A stretch of 64,000 bases of DNA, taken from contig NZ_JACHVU010000013.1 of assembly GCF_014190915.1 (NCBI RefSeq), forward strand, positions 62,001 through 126,000. Direction: 5' to 3'. The stretch comes from Mycolicibacterium iranicum. GTDB taxonomy: Bacteria; Actinomycetota; Actinomycetes; Mycobacteriales; Mycobacteriaceae. Each line of letters starts with the position of its first letter. Position 1 is the stretch's first letter. Below, one piece after another: positions 43,808 through 51,925 of the stretch. The notes beneath the pieces were generated by a model, which was given only the letters and a program-made list of their open reading frames with translations, was not told the origin of the DNA and searched no databases. Position numbers and translations under genes: made by a program.

Positions 43808-44956
43808 ATGAAAGCGATGACCTACCGCGGACCGTATCGGATCCGGGTGGAGGACAAAGACATTCCTCGCATCGAACACCCCAACGATGCGATCGTCCGT
43901 GTGCATCGCGCTGCGATCTGCGGTTCGGATCTGCACCTGTACCACGGCATGATGCCCGATACGCGGGTGGGCCACACGTTCGGTCACGAGTTCATCGGCG
44001 TCGTGCACGAGGTCGGTCCCTCGGTGCAGAACCTCGTCCCCGGCGACCGGGTCATGGTGCCCTTCAACATCTTCTGCGGCTCCTGCTACTTCTGCGCCCG
44101 CGGGCTCTATTCCAACTGCCACAACGTCAACCCGAACGCCACCGCGGTCGGCGGCATCTACGGCTACTCGCACACGTGTGGCGGATATGACGGCGGCCAG
44201 GCGGAATTCGTGCGTGTGCCCTTCGCCGACGTCGGACCCGTGACGATCCCGGACTGGCTGGGCGACGACGATGCCCTCATGCTCACCGACGCGCTGCCGA
44301 CGGGATACTTCGGCGCGCAGCTCGGCGACATCACCGAGGGCGACACGGTCATCGTGTTCGGTGCCGGCCCCGTGGGCCTTTTCGCCGCCAAGTCGTCATG
44401 GCTCATGGGCGCGGGGCGGGTGATCGTCGTCGATCACCTGGATTTCCGACTGAAGAAGGCGGCGTCGTTCGCGCATGCGGAGACCTTCAACTTCGTCGAG
44501 TACGACGACATCGTCGTCGAGATGAAGAAGGCCACCGGTTATCTGGGCGCGGACGTGGTGATCGATGCGGTGGGTGCCGAGGCCGACGGCAACCTACTCA
44601 TGCACGTGACCTCCGCCAAGCTCAAATTGCAGGGTGGGTCGCCGATCGCGTTGAACTGGGCGATCGATTCGGTGCGCAAGGGCGGGACCGTGTCGGTGAT
44701 GGGGGCCTACGGCCCGATGTTCAGCGCCGTCAAGTTCGGCGATGCGATGAACAAGGGTCTGACGATCAACGCCAACCAATGCCCCGTCAAGCGCCAATGG
44801 CCCCGTCTGCTCTCCCATATCCAGCAGGGTTACCTCACCCCGAGTGACATTGTGACCCACCATATTCCGCTGGAGGAGATCGCCGAGGGCTACCACATGT
44901 TCTCCGCCAAGCTCGACGACTGCATCAAGCCGGTCGTCGTATTCGATACAGACTGA
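43808..44956 (+). CDS. Zinc-dependent alcohol dehydrogenase, formaldehyde-dehydrogenase-like
   Basis: A 382-residue medium-chain dehydrogenase. Catalytic zinc ligands are Cys38 (AAICGSD) and His60-Glu61 (GHEFIG); the structural zinc site is Cys90, Cys93, Cys96 and Cys104 (FCGSCYFCARGLYSNC). The Rossmann motif GAGPVGLFAAKSSWLMGAG binds NAD(P). The extended central region with HTCGGYDGGQAEFVRVP resembles glutathione-independent formaldehyde dehydrogenases. It may detoxify aldehydes formed in oxidative stress, consistent with the catalase upstream. The start has the ribosome-binding site AGAAAGACGA nearby and follows a hairpin. Confidence 0.92.
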   Translation: MKAMTYRGPYRIRVEDKDIPRIEHPNDAIVRVHRAAICGSDLHLYHGMMPDTRVGHTFGHEFIGVVHEVGPSVQNLVPGDRVMVPFNIFCGSCYFCARGLYSNCHNVNPNATAVGGIYGYSHTCGGYDGGQAEFVRVPFADVGPVTIPDWLGDDDALMLTDALPTGYFGAQLGDITEGDTVIVFGAGPVGLFAAKSSWLMGAGRVIVVDHLDFRLKKAASFAHAETFNFVEYDDIVVEMKKATGYLGADVVIDAVGAEADGNLLMHVTSAKLKLQGGSPIALNWAIDSVRKGGTVSVMGAYGPMFSAVKFGDAMNKGLTINANQCPVKRQWPRLLSHIQQGYLTPSDIVTHHIPLEEIAEGYHMFSAKLDDCIKPVVVFDTD

Positions 44957-44975
44957 CGAAGGGTCGCACACACTC

Positions 44976-45554
44976 ATGCCTACGCCTGCCGACAATCTGC
45001 CCGTCTACACAGCAGCCCACCCGCCGACACCCGACAGCGCGCTGCTGCGGGCGAGCATCCCGGGCTGGGGGGCCGACCTCGATCCGCGCGACCGGCCGTC
45101 CGTCCCGAAACTCCGCCACGATCTGGAGTCGGGTGCGCACTGGGACTTCCCGGAGCGGCAGTCGGAATCTCAGCCGCGGGAGCGATCGATCGAACACCGT
45201 TTCCTGACACCGGTGTTCGGCACCGCGCAGCCCCTGGGGGGTCTGTCGGGGGTCATCCGGCGCGCGGCATACCGGTACAGCGAGGGCAGAGCGGCGCACT
45301 GGCTGATCCTGCTGGGCGCCGATCGGGTCGACGTCGTCGAACACCGCGTTTCGGCGCTGTTCTCCCGTTCACCCGACAACCCGATCGCCGAGGCGGGCCT
45401 GCGCGCCGAGCTGACGCGTGGTGGGCGTCAGTCACGGATCGGGCGGAAGCGCACCGACGTCAAACACATGTGGATGGACCCCGTCATCACCACGGGGCCC
45501 TGGTTGATCCTTGGCGCGATCGTCACCCGTCTCGTGCGACGGCGCAGGGGCTGA
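44976..45554 (+). CDS. Hypothetical protein with C-terminal membrane segment
   Basis: A 192-residue protein of unknown function. The N-terminal 100 residues are polar and Pro/Arg-rich, probably disordered. The middle has AHWLILLGADRVDVVEHRV, and the end DPVITTGPWLILGAIVTRLV followed by RRRRG suggests a single C-terminal helix anchored with positive charges inside. It starts 19 bases after the dehydrogenase stop, so it belongs to the catalase operon. No family is recognised. Confidence 0.7.
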   Translation: MPTPADNLPVYTAAHPPTPDSALLRASIPGWGADLDPRDRPSVPKLRHDLESGAHWDFPERQSESQPRERSIEHRFLTPVFGTAQPLGGLSGVIRRAAYRYSEGRAAHWLILLGADRVDVVEHRVSALFSRSPDNPIAEAGLRAELTRGGRQSRIGRKRTDVKHMWMDPVITTGPWLILGAIVTRLVRRRRG

Positions 45555-45555
45555 C

Positions 45556-45690
45556 TCAGCCGCGCGTCTCGGTGGCGTCGTCGTCGCCCTCGGCCTGATC
45601 GGGCTGTTCCTGTCCGGATGTCTTCATCTCGGGGTCGGCATCGGGGTCCTGCCCGCCCGATCCCTGTGAACTGCTCACCGGTCCCGTCAT
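45556..45690 (-). CDS. Small acidic protein, 44 residues
   Basis: A short minus-strand gene with a near-perfect GGAGGTGA ribosome-binding site ending three bases before the ATG at 45690. The product begins MTGPVSSSQGSGGQDPDADP and continues with Glu/Asp/Gln-rich sequence (QAEGDDDATETRG at the end); it has no hydrophobic segment and should be disordered. It converges on the gene ending at 45554 with one base between the stops. The strong ribosome-binding site and clean fit between neighbours are the evidence; function is unknown. Confidence 0.6.
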   Translation of the reverse strand: MTGPVSSSQGSGGQDPDADPEMKTSGQEQPDQAEGDDDATETRG

Positions 45691-45745
45691 GGGTCACCTC
45701 CATCTGTACCGCCGCCATACCCACCCCACCGCCGTCTACGCCCGG

Positions 45746-45770
45746 GTTTAGCGATTGTCTCGGCGGCTAT
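45746..45770 (+). promoter_or_regulatory. SigF-like promoter of the DUF5709 gene
   Basis: GTTT (45746-45749), 15 bases, then GGCTAT (45765-45770), one mismatch from the SigF -10 consensus GGGTAT. The leader to the GTG at 45807 would be about 30 bases and contains AAGGAG. Confidence 0.5.
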
Positions 45771-45806
45771 GAACCCGGTGAACGAGACGGACAGAAGGAG
45801 ACGACT

Positions 45807-46196
45807 GTGAGCACCGACGACGCCGGCGCGACCACGGCCAACGACCTGGGTGGAGCCGACGACATGCTCAGCCCGATGGAAGCCACCGATTCCGACGACC
45901 TCCGCAACGCCGATGGCGACGATGTGGTGGATCCGCCCGACGACTGGAGCGGCGCCGACAAGTTCGGCATGTCGAGCGAAGAGGAGCGCCAGGGGGAATC
46001 GCTCGACCAGCGACTCGCCGAGGAAGTGCCGGATGTGACTCCTGACGACATCGATCCCGACGATGCCGACGGCCCCTCCGCCACCGACGGGCCTGCCCTG
46101 GGATCCGACCCCGCCGACGTGGGTCCGGGTGTGCACCAAGGTCAGGTCGACGGCACCCCAGAGGACGGCGAATCGCTGTTCCCGGTGGTCGAGTAG
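45807..46196 (+). CDS. DUF5709 domain-containing protein
   Basis: A 129-residue, very acidic protein with the DUF5709 core: DDVVDPPDDWSGADKFG followed by EERQGESLDQRLAEEVPD. It has no membrane segment and is probably largely disordered. The GTG at 45807 has AAGGAG seven bases upstream and matches the family start. Its function is unknown; homologues are common in mycobacteria and often lie in stress loci. The next gene follows after 21 bases on the same strand. Confidence 0.85.
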   Translation: MSTDDAGATTANDLGGADDMLSPMEATDSDDLRNADGDDVVDPPDDWSGADKFGMSSEEERQGESLDQRLAEEVPDVTPDDIDPDDADGPSATDGPALGSDPADVGPGVHQGQVDGTPEDGESLFPVVE

Positions 46197-46217
46197 CAAC
46201 TCAGAGAAGGTGAACCG

Positions 46218-46553
46218 ATGACAGATTCGAACGACCTCGCCCTGCCCGACTACGACCAGATGACCCTGGGCGATCTGCAGCACCGCATCCGCTCGCTCAG
46301 CAACGACGAACTGCAGGCGGTGCTCGTGTACGAAGCGGGCCACGCCGCCCGCGTGCCTGTGCTGGAGATCCTGGAGGCCCGGGCGCGCGAACTCGACAGC
46401 GGCGCCGAGCCGTCCTCCGGCGATCCCCGACGGGCTCCCGGCATAGAGTCGACCCCCGGTGGGTCCCGGGTGCAGGAGTCCACGGCGGCCGAAGCCAACA
46501 CGCCGCTGCGGCACGGCGTCGCGGAGCAGACGCCGAACCGTGGACTGCCGTGA
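46218..46553 (+). CDS. Small hypothetical protein with N-terminal helical domain
   Basis: A 111-residue protein. Residues 10-60 are a compact helical segment (YDQMTLGDLQHRIRSLSNDE, then LQAVLVYEAGHAARVPVLEI), resembling a small domain seen in many actinobacterial proteins that ends in a Glu/Arg-rich helix. The rest is polar and disordered. A GAGAAGGTGA ribosome-binding site supports the ATG. It is probably co-transcribed with the DUF5709 gene and converges on the FAD oxidoreductase gene. Confidence 0.75.
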   Translation: MTDSNDLALPDYDQMTLGDLQHRIRSLSNDELQAVLVYEAGHAARVPVLEILEARARELDSGAEPSSGDPRRAPGIESTPGGSRVQESTAAEANTPLRHGVAEQTPNRGLP

Positions 46554-46560
46554 CCCGGGG

Positions 46561-48183
46561 TCAGCCCACGAGCAGCCGGGAGGCTGCGCGGTTCAGCCGT
46601 CGGCGGGGCCATCCCAGAGGCCCGTCGGCGGCCAGCGCCGCCCGCGCTGCGTTGCGACCGCAGATCCCGTGAACTCCGCCCCCCGGCGGGGCTGCGGCGC
46701 TACCGAGAAAGACGTTGTCCAGCGGTGTCTGTGCCCGCCCCTGTCCGGGAAGGGGTCGAAAGATCAACTGCTGGAACAGCTGTGACGTGCCGCCGTTGAC
46801 GGCACCGGCATGCAGGTTGGCGTCGCTGCGTTCCAGATCCGAGGGGCGCTGAATGACCTTACCGACGATATGATCGGCGAAGCCGGGGGCATGACGAGCC
46901 ACCACGTCGTCGACCGCCTCCGACACTATGGCGGCCGAGGCGTCGTCGGTGAGGCCGCGGGGTAGATGCGTGTACGCCCAAGCGGATTCGGTGCCCGCCG
47001 GTGACCGGGTCGGATCGGCCGTCGTCATCTGACCGAAGAGCAGGAACGGATGTCGGGGCAGCGTGCCGGTGTTCAGGTCCGCCATCCATCGGATGAGCCC
47101 CGCGTGGTCAGCGCCGAGGTGCACCGTCCCGGCCTCGTTCAGACTCTTCGAGCGCCAGGGGATCGGCGCGTCGAGTGCGTAGTTGATCTTGAGTACCGGG
47201 GTGTCCCAGACGAACCTGTCGAGATCGCGGGACCGGTGGGGTAGCACGTCGGGGGGAAGCAGTTGCTGATACAGCTGTGGGGCGGAGGTATTCGCGATCA
47301 CGGCGCGTCGGCATCGCACCACGCTGCCGTCCGCGCACCGGACCGCGGTCGCGCGGTGTCCGCTCACGTCGATGCGCTCGACCCGTCGGCCGCAGTCGAC
47401 GCGTGCGCCAGCGCTGGTCGCGCGGTGGACGAGGGCGCGCGTCAGTTCGCCCGCCCCGCCGACGGGAACGGGGAATCCTCCGTCCTGGGCCAGCATCATC
47501 ATCAGGTAGCCCATGACCCCGCTGCCCGGCGCGTCGACCGGGACGTCGGCATGCATCGCGTTGCCCAGCAGGAGGAGCTGCGCGGCTTCGCCGTCGAAGA
47601 GGTGGCGCGCGAGCTCCCCGGCAGGTAGGAGCAGCAGGTGGGCCAGGCGCAGCGCCTCGGCAGATCCGATGCGGCGCAGCAGATCCGCAGGGCCACGCAC
47701 GGGCGGGAACGGGGCGAACAGGGTTTCGAGCAGAGGCCTCTTGATCCGCTGGAACAGCGCGCAGGCTTCGACCCAGCGATCGCCGTCGCCGGGCTGGCGC
47801 CGTTCGAATTCCGCTGTGGTGCGGTCGATGTCGCGGTAGATGACGGGTGCGTCGTCGTCCTCGGCGGATGAGGCGTGGCCGACGACGGCGGGCGCATGGG
47901 TCCACCGCAGCCCGTGGTCCTCCAGGGACAGGGACGCCAGCGCGGGCGAGGCCGCCGAGAGCGGGTAGAACGCGCTGTAGAGGTCGCTGACGAACCCCGG
48001 GACCAGTTCGGCGCTGCGCACGGCGCCCCCGGGCTCGTTCTGCGCCTCCAGCACCACGACGTCCCAGCCCGCGTCGGCGAGCAGGGCTGCGGCGACGAGT
48101 CCGTTGTGGCCCCCGCCGATCACGACGGCGTCGGCTGTTTCGCTGCCGGCCCCGTTTACGGTGCCGGGGGTGTCAGACGTCAT
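46561..48183 (-). CDS. FAD-dependent NAD(P)/phytoene-desaturase-like oxidoreductase
   Basis: A 540-residue flavoprotein of the phytoene dehydrogenase / COG1233 type. The N-terminal dinucleotide motif VVIGGGHNGLVAAALLADAG is followed by VVVLEAQNEPGGAVRS, and the C-terminal FAD motif is NVFLGSAAAPPGGGVHGICG. Members desaturate or isomerise carotenoids and other polyprenoids, but no carotenoid genes are nearby. The N-terminus overlaps the SRPBCC gene by 11 bases, so both are expressed from the SigF-type promoter at 48662-48686. The substrate is unknown. Confidence 0.88.
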   Translation of the reverse strand: MTSDTPGTVNGAGSETADAVVIGGGHNGLVAAALLADAGWDVVVLEAQNEPGGAVRSAELVPGFVSDLYSAFYPLSAASPALASLSLEDHGLRWTHAPAVVGHASSAEDDDAPVIYRDIDRTTAEFERRQPGDGDRWVEACALFQRIKRPLLETLFAPFPPVRGPADLLRRIGSAEALRLAHLLLLPAGELARHLFDGEAAQLLLLGNAMHADVPVDAPGSGVMGYLMMMLAQDGGFPVPVGGAGELTRALVHRATSAGARVDCGRRVERIDVSGHRATAVRCADGSVVRCRRAVIANTSAPQLYQQLLPPDVLPHRSRDLDRFVWDTPVLKINYALDAPIPWRSKSLNEAGTVHLGADHAGLIRWMADLNTGTLPRHPFLLFGQMTTADPTRSPAGTESAWAYTHLPRGLTDDASAAIVSEAVDDVVARHAPGFADHIVGKVIQRPSDLERSDANLHAGAVNGGTSQLFQQLIFRPLPGQGRAQTPLDNVFLGSAAAPPGGGVHGICGRNAARAALAADGPLGWPRRRLNRAASRLLVG

Positions 48184-48652
48184 TCGAGGTGCGGCGCTCG
48201 GCCATGGCGGCCAGCCGCCAGGTGGTCTCGCGATTGCGGGGGAAGACCGCGGCCAGGGACAGCGAGTGGGGCAGCCACTTCATCGGCGCGGACACCGGCA
48301 CCTCGGACATCTCGATGACGCACCCGCCGTTGTCGAGATCCTGCAGTCGTAGCGTGATTCGGGCCTTGCCGAAAGGCCGGCCGTTGGCGACCAGCACCAG
48401 TTCGCGCTCCGGAACCGAGGATTCGACGACGGTGTTGTCGTTGATCACCGCGGGCCACACACCGATGGAGTGGTGGATGGTGCTCCCGGGCTGCGGCCAG
48501 TTCGGGTCGACGGCGCGCATTCTGCTGTTGCCGACGACCCACTGCGAGTAGGTCCAGCCGTCGGCGATCACGTCCCAGACACGCTGCCGTGATGCAGACG
48601 TCTCGCGCCGGACGATGGGTGTGTCGTTGATCTCGGGCGGTTCTGTCGTCAC
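48173..48652 (-). CDS. SRPBCC family protein
   Basis: A 159-residue START-like (SRPBCC) fold protein: ETSASRQRVWDVIADGWTYS at the N-terminus, central strands VVESSVPERELVLVANG and RITLRLQDLDNGGCVIEM, and a C-terminal helix with RNRETTWRLAAMAERR. It may bind a hydrophobic ligand used by the overlapping oxidoreductase, but this is inference. The GTG start lies nine bases after a SigF-type -10 hexamer, implying a leaderless or nearly leaderless mRNA. Confidence 0.85.
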   Translation of the reverse strand: MTTEPPEINDTPIVRRETSASRQRVWDVIADGWTYSQWVVGNSRMRAVDPNWPQPGSTIHHSIGVWPAVINDNTVVESSVPERELVLVANGRPFGKARITLRLQDLDNGGCVIEMSEVPVSAPMKWLPHSLSLAAVFPRNRETTWRLAAMAERRTSNDV

Positions 48653-48661
48653 CCGACGCGG

Positions 48662-48686
48662 CTACCCCGCGTGGCGTCCGGCAAAC
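48662..48686 (-). promoter_or_regulatory. SigF-type promoter of the SRPBCC-oxidoreductase operon
   Basis: On the minus strand GTTT (48686-48683), 15 bases, then GGGTAG (48667-48662). The GTG start codon begins nine bases after the hexamer, so transcription would start within a base or two of the start codon. Confidence 0.65.
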
Positions 48687-48761
48687 ACCAGGACGGGCAC
48701 GGATCACGGCCGGGGTCGTGCGTGCTTCGATGAGGCGTCCAACTGCAGGAGGTGACACGGT

Positions 48762-49604
48762 ATGGCGCAGCGCTCTGAAGCGGTCTGGCTGGCCGACGTC
48801 CTGCGCGCAGAAGGCGTCGAGGTCGTCGAGTTCCCCGGCTGGCGGCAGCGGGGGCACGGCGATTTCAAGGACATCCGCGGCGTGATGGTGCACCACACCG
48901 GCTCGGACAACGCGACCGCAGCATCGATCGCCCACGGCCGCCCCGACCTGCCCGGCCCGCTGTCTCAACTGCACATCGCACGGGACGGCACGGTGACCGT
49001 CGTCGCGGCGGGCGTCGCGTGGCACGCCGGGGTCGGCATGTATCCGTGGCTGCCCACGAACATGGGCAACTGGCACACCATCGGCATCGAGTGCGCCAAC
49101 TCCGGGACATCACCGACTGCGCCGCATCGCCGCCATTGGCCCGACGCGCAGTACTTCGCCATGGTCGACAGCTGCGCGGCGATCAGCCGCCGGCTCGGTA
49201 TACCGGCGAGCCGCACCATAGGTCACAAGGAATACGCGGGACGCGCGCAGGGCAAATGGGACCCCGGTGCGATCGACATGGACCGGCTGCGCCTTGACAT
49301 CGCGGCGCGAATCGGTGCTGTCCCAAGCGGTCCGACCCCCCGCCCGCCGGTTCCGGTGGGGGAGTACGCCGACGTCCTGCTGTCCCGGGGATCCACCGGC
49401 CCACAGGTCGCCGAACTGCAACGGCGCCTCAAGTTCGCCTATGCCGCGTACGCGGGAGAATTGGACATCGACGGTGTGTTCGGCCCGCTGACCGAGGCCG
49501 CAGTCCGCGAATTCCAGCGCCGGACACCTGGATTGACCGTTGACGGTATCGTCGGGCCGGCCACCGCGGCGGCGTTGCGACTGCGTCTCGTCACACCGAT
49601 GTGA
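48762..49604 (+). CDS. N-acetylmuramoyl-L-alanine amidase with peptidoglycan-binding domain
   Basis: A 280-residue peptidoglycan hydrolase. Residues about 38-180 are an amidase-2 domain: zinc His in GVMVHHTGS (His44, His45), substrate region GPLSQLHIARDGTV, AGVAWHAGVG and the late IGHKEYAGRAQGKWDPG segment. Residues about 205-275 are a PG_binding_1 domain (LSRGSTGPQVAELQRRL, GVFGPLTEAAVREFQ, VDGIVGPATAAAL). There is no signal peptide, which resembles mycobacteriophage lysin A amidases and the Rv3594 family. AGGAGGTGA precedes the ATG. The 3' end overlaps the molybdopterin oxidoreductase gene by 14 bases, tail to tail. Confidence 0.9.
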   Translation: MAQRSEAVWLADVLRAEGVEVVEFPGWRQRGHGDFKDIRGVMVHHTGSDNATAASIAHGRPDLPGPLSQLHIARDGTVTVVAAGVAWHAGVGMYPWLPTNMGNWHTIGIECANSGTSPTAPHRRHWPDAQYFAMVDSCAAISRRLGIPASRTIGHKEYAGRAQGKWDPGAIDMDRLRLDIAARIGAVPSGPTPRPPVPVGEYADVLLSRGSTGPQVAELQRRLKFAYAAYAGELDIDGVFGPLTEAAVREFQRRTPGLTVDGIVGPATAAALRLRLVTPM

Positions 49605-51834
49605 CCTGAACGGGGATTCCGTTGAGTGCGCCGTTACCCGACGGTTCGTCGAGAAAATCCGGGGGGGACAGGACGTTGGTGTTCACCCCCGGCGCCTCGT
49701 TCGCCACGGCGAGGCGGGTGCCCTCCTTGCCGTGGCCCCACCCGTGCGGCATCGACACGACGCCCGGCTTGATGGCCTCGGTGACCTCCACGGGCACCTC
49801 GATGCACCCGCCGGACGACCTGACCGCGGCCATGTCCCCGTCGGTGAGACCGCGGCGCCGCGCGTCGTCGCGGTGAATCAGCAGCGTGCACCGATCCCGG
49901 CCTTTCATCAACGGTCCGACGTTGTGCAACCAGGAGTTGTTGGAACGCAGGTGGCGACGACTTACCAACACCAACTCTTCGGGTGCGCGGGTGAGCCGGC
50001 TCGCGAGCCGCGGCAGATCGTCGAGAAGATAGCGCGGCGCCAGCCGGATCTTGCCGTCGGCGGTCCCGAGGACCTCGGGGACCCGCGACACCATGGGGCC
50101 GTAGTTGATCCCGTTCGGCATCGACTTCAGCTTCGTCAGGGTCAACCCGTCGGGGTTGTCTCCGTAGCGGTCGCCGAACGGGCCGGTCCGAAGCGTCAGG
50201 TCCAGGGTCCGCTCGGGCCCGCCATGGTCGTAGTGGGCGCGGATCTCGGCTCCGTCGAGGCCCTGGGTGAAGCACATGTAGTCGAAGAATCCATCGTCGA
50301 TGGCCGCGATATCGACCTCCTCGGCCGGTGTGCCGGTACACAATCCGGTGAGCCGGATCAGGATCTCCCATTCGTCGGGCGCCGCCGGATCCGGCTTGGC
50401 GAACACCGGCGGCGAATAGTTCGCGATGCTGTTGATCGCGAAGTTCAGGATCAGATCGTCATGGTGCGGCTGTTCCAGCGGTGAGCATCCCGGCAGGATG
50501 ACATCGGCGTGCCGCGTGGTCTCGTTGAGCCACAGGTCGACCGAGATCATCGCTTCCAGACCGGGCAGCGCCTCGTCGAGCCGGTGACCGCCGGGCGTGG
50601 ACAGCACAGGATTGCCGGCGACGGTGATCAGCGCCTTGATCTGGCCCTCGCCCGGGGTGGCGATCTCCTCGGCCAGGCAGGAAACCGGGACCTGGCCGAG
50701 CACCTCCTTGGCGCCGCGGACGCGGGTCCGGTAACGGCCGAAATCCGGTGCGCCGTCCTCCAGTCCGGGGATCGGCTGCGCCGTGATCGTCCACGCGGCC
50801 GGCGTCGGGAACATCGCACCGCCCGGCACGTCGAAATGACCTGTCAGGATGTTGACCACGTCGACCAGCCAACTCGCCAGGCTGCCGAACTCCTGGTTGC
50901 ACGTACCTATCCGGCCGTAGACGACGGCGCGGGGAGTTCCTGCCAGTTCCCTGGCCAGTGCCCTGATGCGTTCGGCGCAGATGCCGGTCGCGTCGGCGAC
51001 GCGCTCCGGTGGCCAGTCGGCGACGACATCGCGCACCGTGTCCAGGCCGTCGAGGTGCGGTGCCAGTGTGCCGACGTCGACGAGGTCTTCAGCGAACAGG
51101 GTGTGCGAGATGGCCAGCAGCAGTGCAGCATCCGAGCCGGGGGTGATCGGTAGCCACTCGTCGGCGCGCTCTGCGGTGGCGGTCCGCACCGGATCGATGA
51201 CGATCACCCGCCCGCGTGCGCGGATGGCCCCGAGGAGACCCATGATGTTCGGCGCGGCCAGGAGCGATCCCTGCGACGCTGCCGGGTTGGCACCCATCAC
51301 GACGAGCAGATCGGTGCGTTCGATGTCGGGCACCGGGAACGTCCACCAGCCGCCGTACATCAGATGGGATGAGAGGTTCTTCGGCCACTGGTCGACGGTG
51401 CCGGGCGAATAGGTGATCGGCATACCGGACAGACCGAGGAGGATTCCGGCGTATCGGGCCAGCGAAAACGAGTGTGCGAGCGGGTTTCCGGTGTACGCGG
51501 TCACCGCGCCGATACCGTATGTGTCGATGACGGGGGCGAGCAGCTCGGTGCACCGGCGAAACGCGGTGTCCCAGTCCACCTCATACCATTGCCCGTCGAC
51601 CTTGATCATCGGCCGGCGGATGCGATCGGGGTCCTCGTGCAGTGAGCCCAGAGAGGCGCCCTTCGGGCAGATGTGACCGCGGCTCCACGTGTCGTCCCTG
51701 TTCGGGCGGATGCCGGCGACGTGACCGTCTCGGACCTGAATCTCCAGACCGCACATGGCTTCACACAGGGGGCAGGTGTAGAGATGGAGCCCGTCTTCCC
51801 CGACCGCTGCCAGCTGCCTGGTGTCTTCTGTCAT
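49591..51834 (-). CDS. Molybdopterin-dependent oxidoreductase (Fe-S, NapA/FdhF family)
   Basis: A 747-residue molybdopterin bis-MGD oxidoreductase of the DMSO-reductase family. The N-terminal [4Fe-4S] site is Cys21, Cys24, Cys28 and Cys56 (CX2CX3CX27C), followed by KGASLGSLHEDPDRIRRPM. Molybdopterin-binding regions include VVMGANPAASQGSL and the C-terminal domain HLRSNNSWLHNVGPLM. No Tat signal is seen, so it is probably cytoplasmic. No dedicated electron-transfer subunit is adjacent. The substrate is unknown. The ATG at 51834 is chosen from the family start; it is divergent from a TetR regulator that may control it. Confidence 0.9.
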   Translation of the reverse strand: MTEDTRQLAAVGEDGLHLYTCPLCEAMCGLEIQVRDGHVAGIRPNRDDTWSRGHICPKGASLGSLHEDPDRIRRPMIKVDGQWYEVDWDTAFRRCTELLAPVIDTYGIGAVTAYTGNPLAHSFSLARYAGILLGLSGMPITYSPGTVDQWPKNLSSHLMYGGWWTFPVPDIERTDLLVVMGANPAASQGSLLAAPNIMGLLGAIRARGRVIVIDPVRTATAERADEWLPITPGSDAALLLAISHTLFAEDLVDVGTLAPHLDGLDTVRDVVADWPPERVADATGICAERIRALARELAGTPRAVVYGRIGTCNQEFGSLASWLVDVVNILTGHFDVPGGAMFPTPAAWTITAQPIPGLEDGAPDFGRYRTRVRGAKEVLGQVPVSCLAEEIATPGEGQIKALITVAGNPVLSTPGGHRLDEALPGLEAMISVDLWLNETTRHADVILPGCSPLEQPHHDDLILNFAINSIANYSPPVFAKPDPAAPDEWEILIRLTGLCTGTPAEEVDIAAIDDGFFDYMCFTQGLDGAEIRAHYDHGGPERTLDLTLRTGPFGDRYGDNPDGLTLTKLKSMPNGINYGPMVSRVPEVLGTADGKIRLAPRYLLDDLPRLASRLTRAPEELVLVSRRHLRSNNSWLHNVGPLMKGRDRCTLLIHRDDARRRGLTDGDMAAVRSSGGCIEVPVEVTEAIKPGVVSMPHGWGHGKEGTRLAVANEAPGVNTNVLSPPDFLDEPSGNGALNGIPVQVTSV

Positions 51835-51859
51835 CGAGCCCACCCCGTCCGCCGCAGTA

Positions 51860-51902
51860 GTTACCGGCTGTAACGACAATTGGTATGCCACACTGTAACG
51901 AC
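51860..51902. promoter_or_regulatory. Candidate operator between the oxidoreductase and TetR genes
   Basis: CTGTAACGAC occurs twice (51868-51877 and 51893-51902), 25 bases apart, and the first copy is part of the inverted repeat GTTAC-N5-GTAAC (51860-51874). The elements lie in the 91-base divergent region and would suit dimeric TetR binding to both promoters. Confidence 0.55.
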
Positions 51903-51925
51903 CTCCGGGGCAGAAGGGAACGGCA

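Noticed and set aside
48762-49604. Prophage remnant based on the lysin-like amidase
   Set aside because: No other phage gene is near it, and similar chromosomal amidases are found in mycobacteria.
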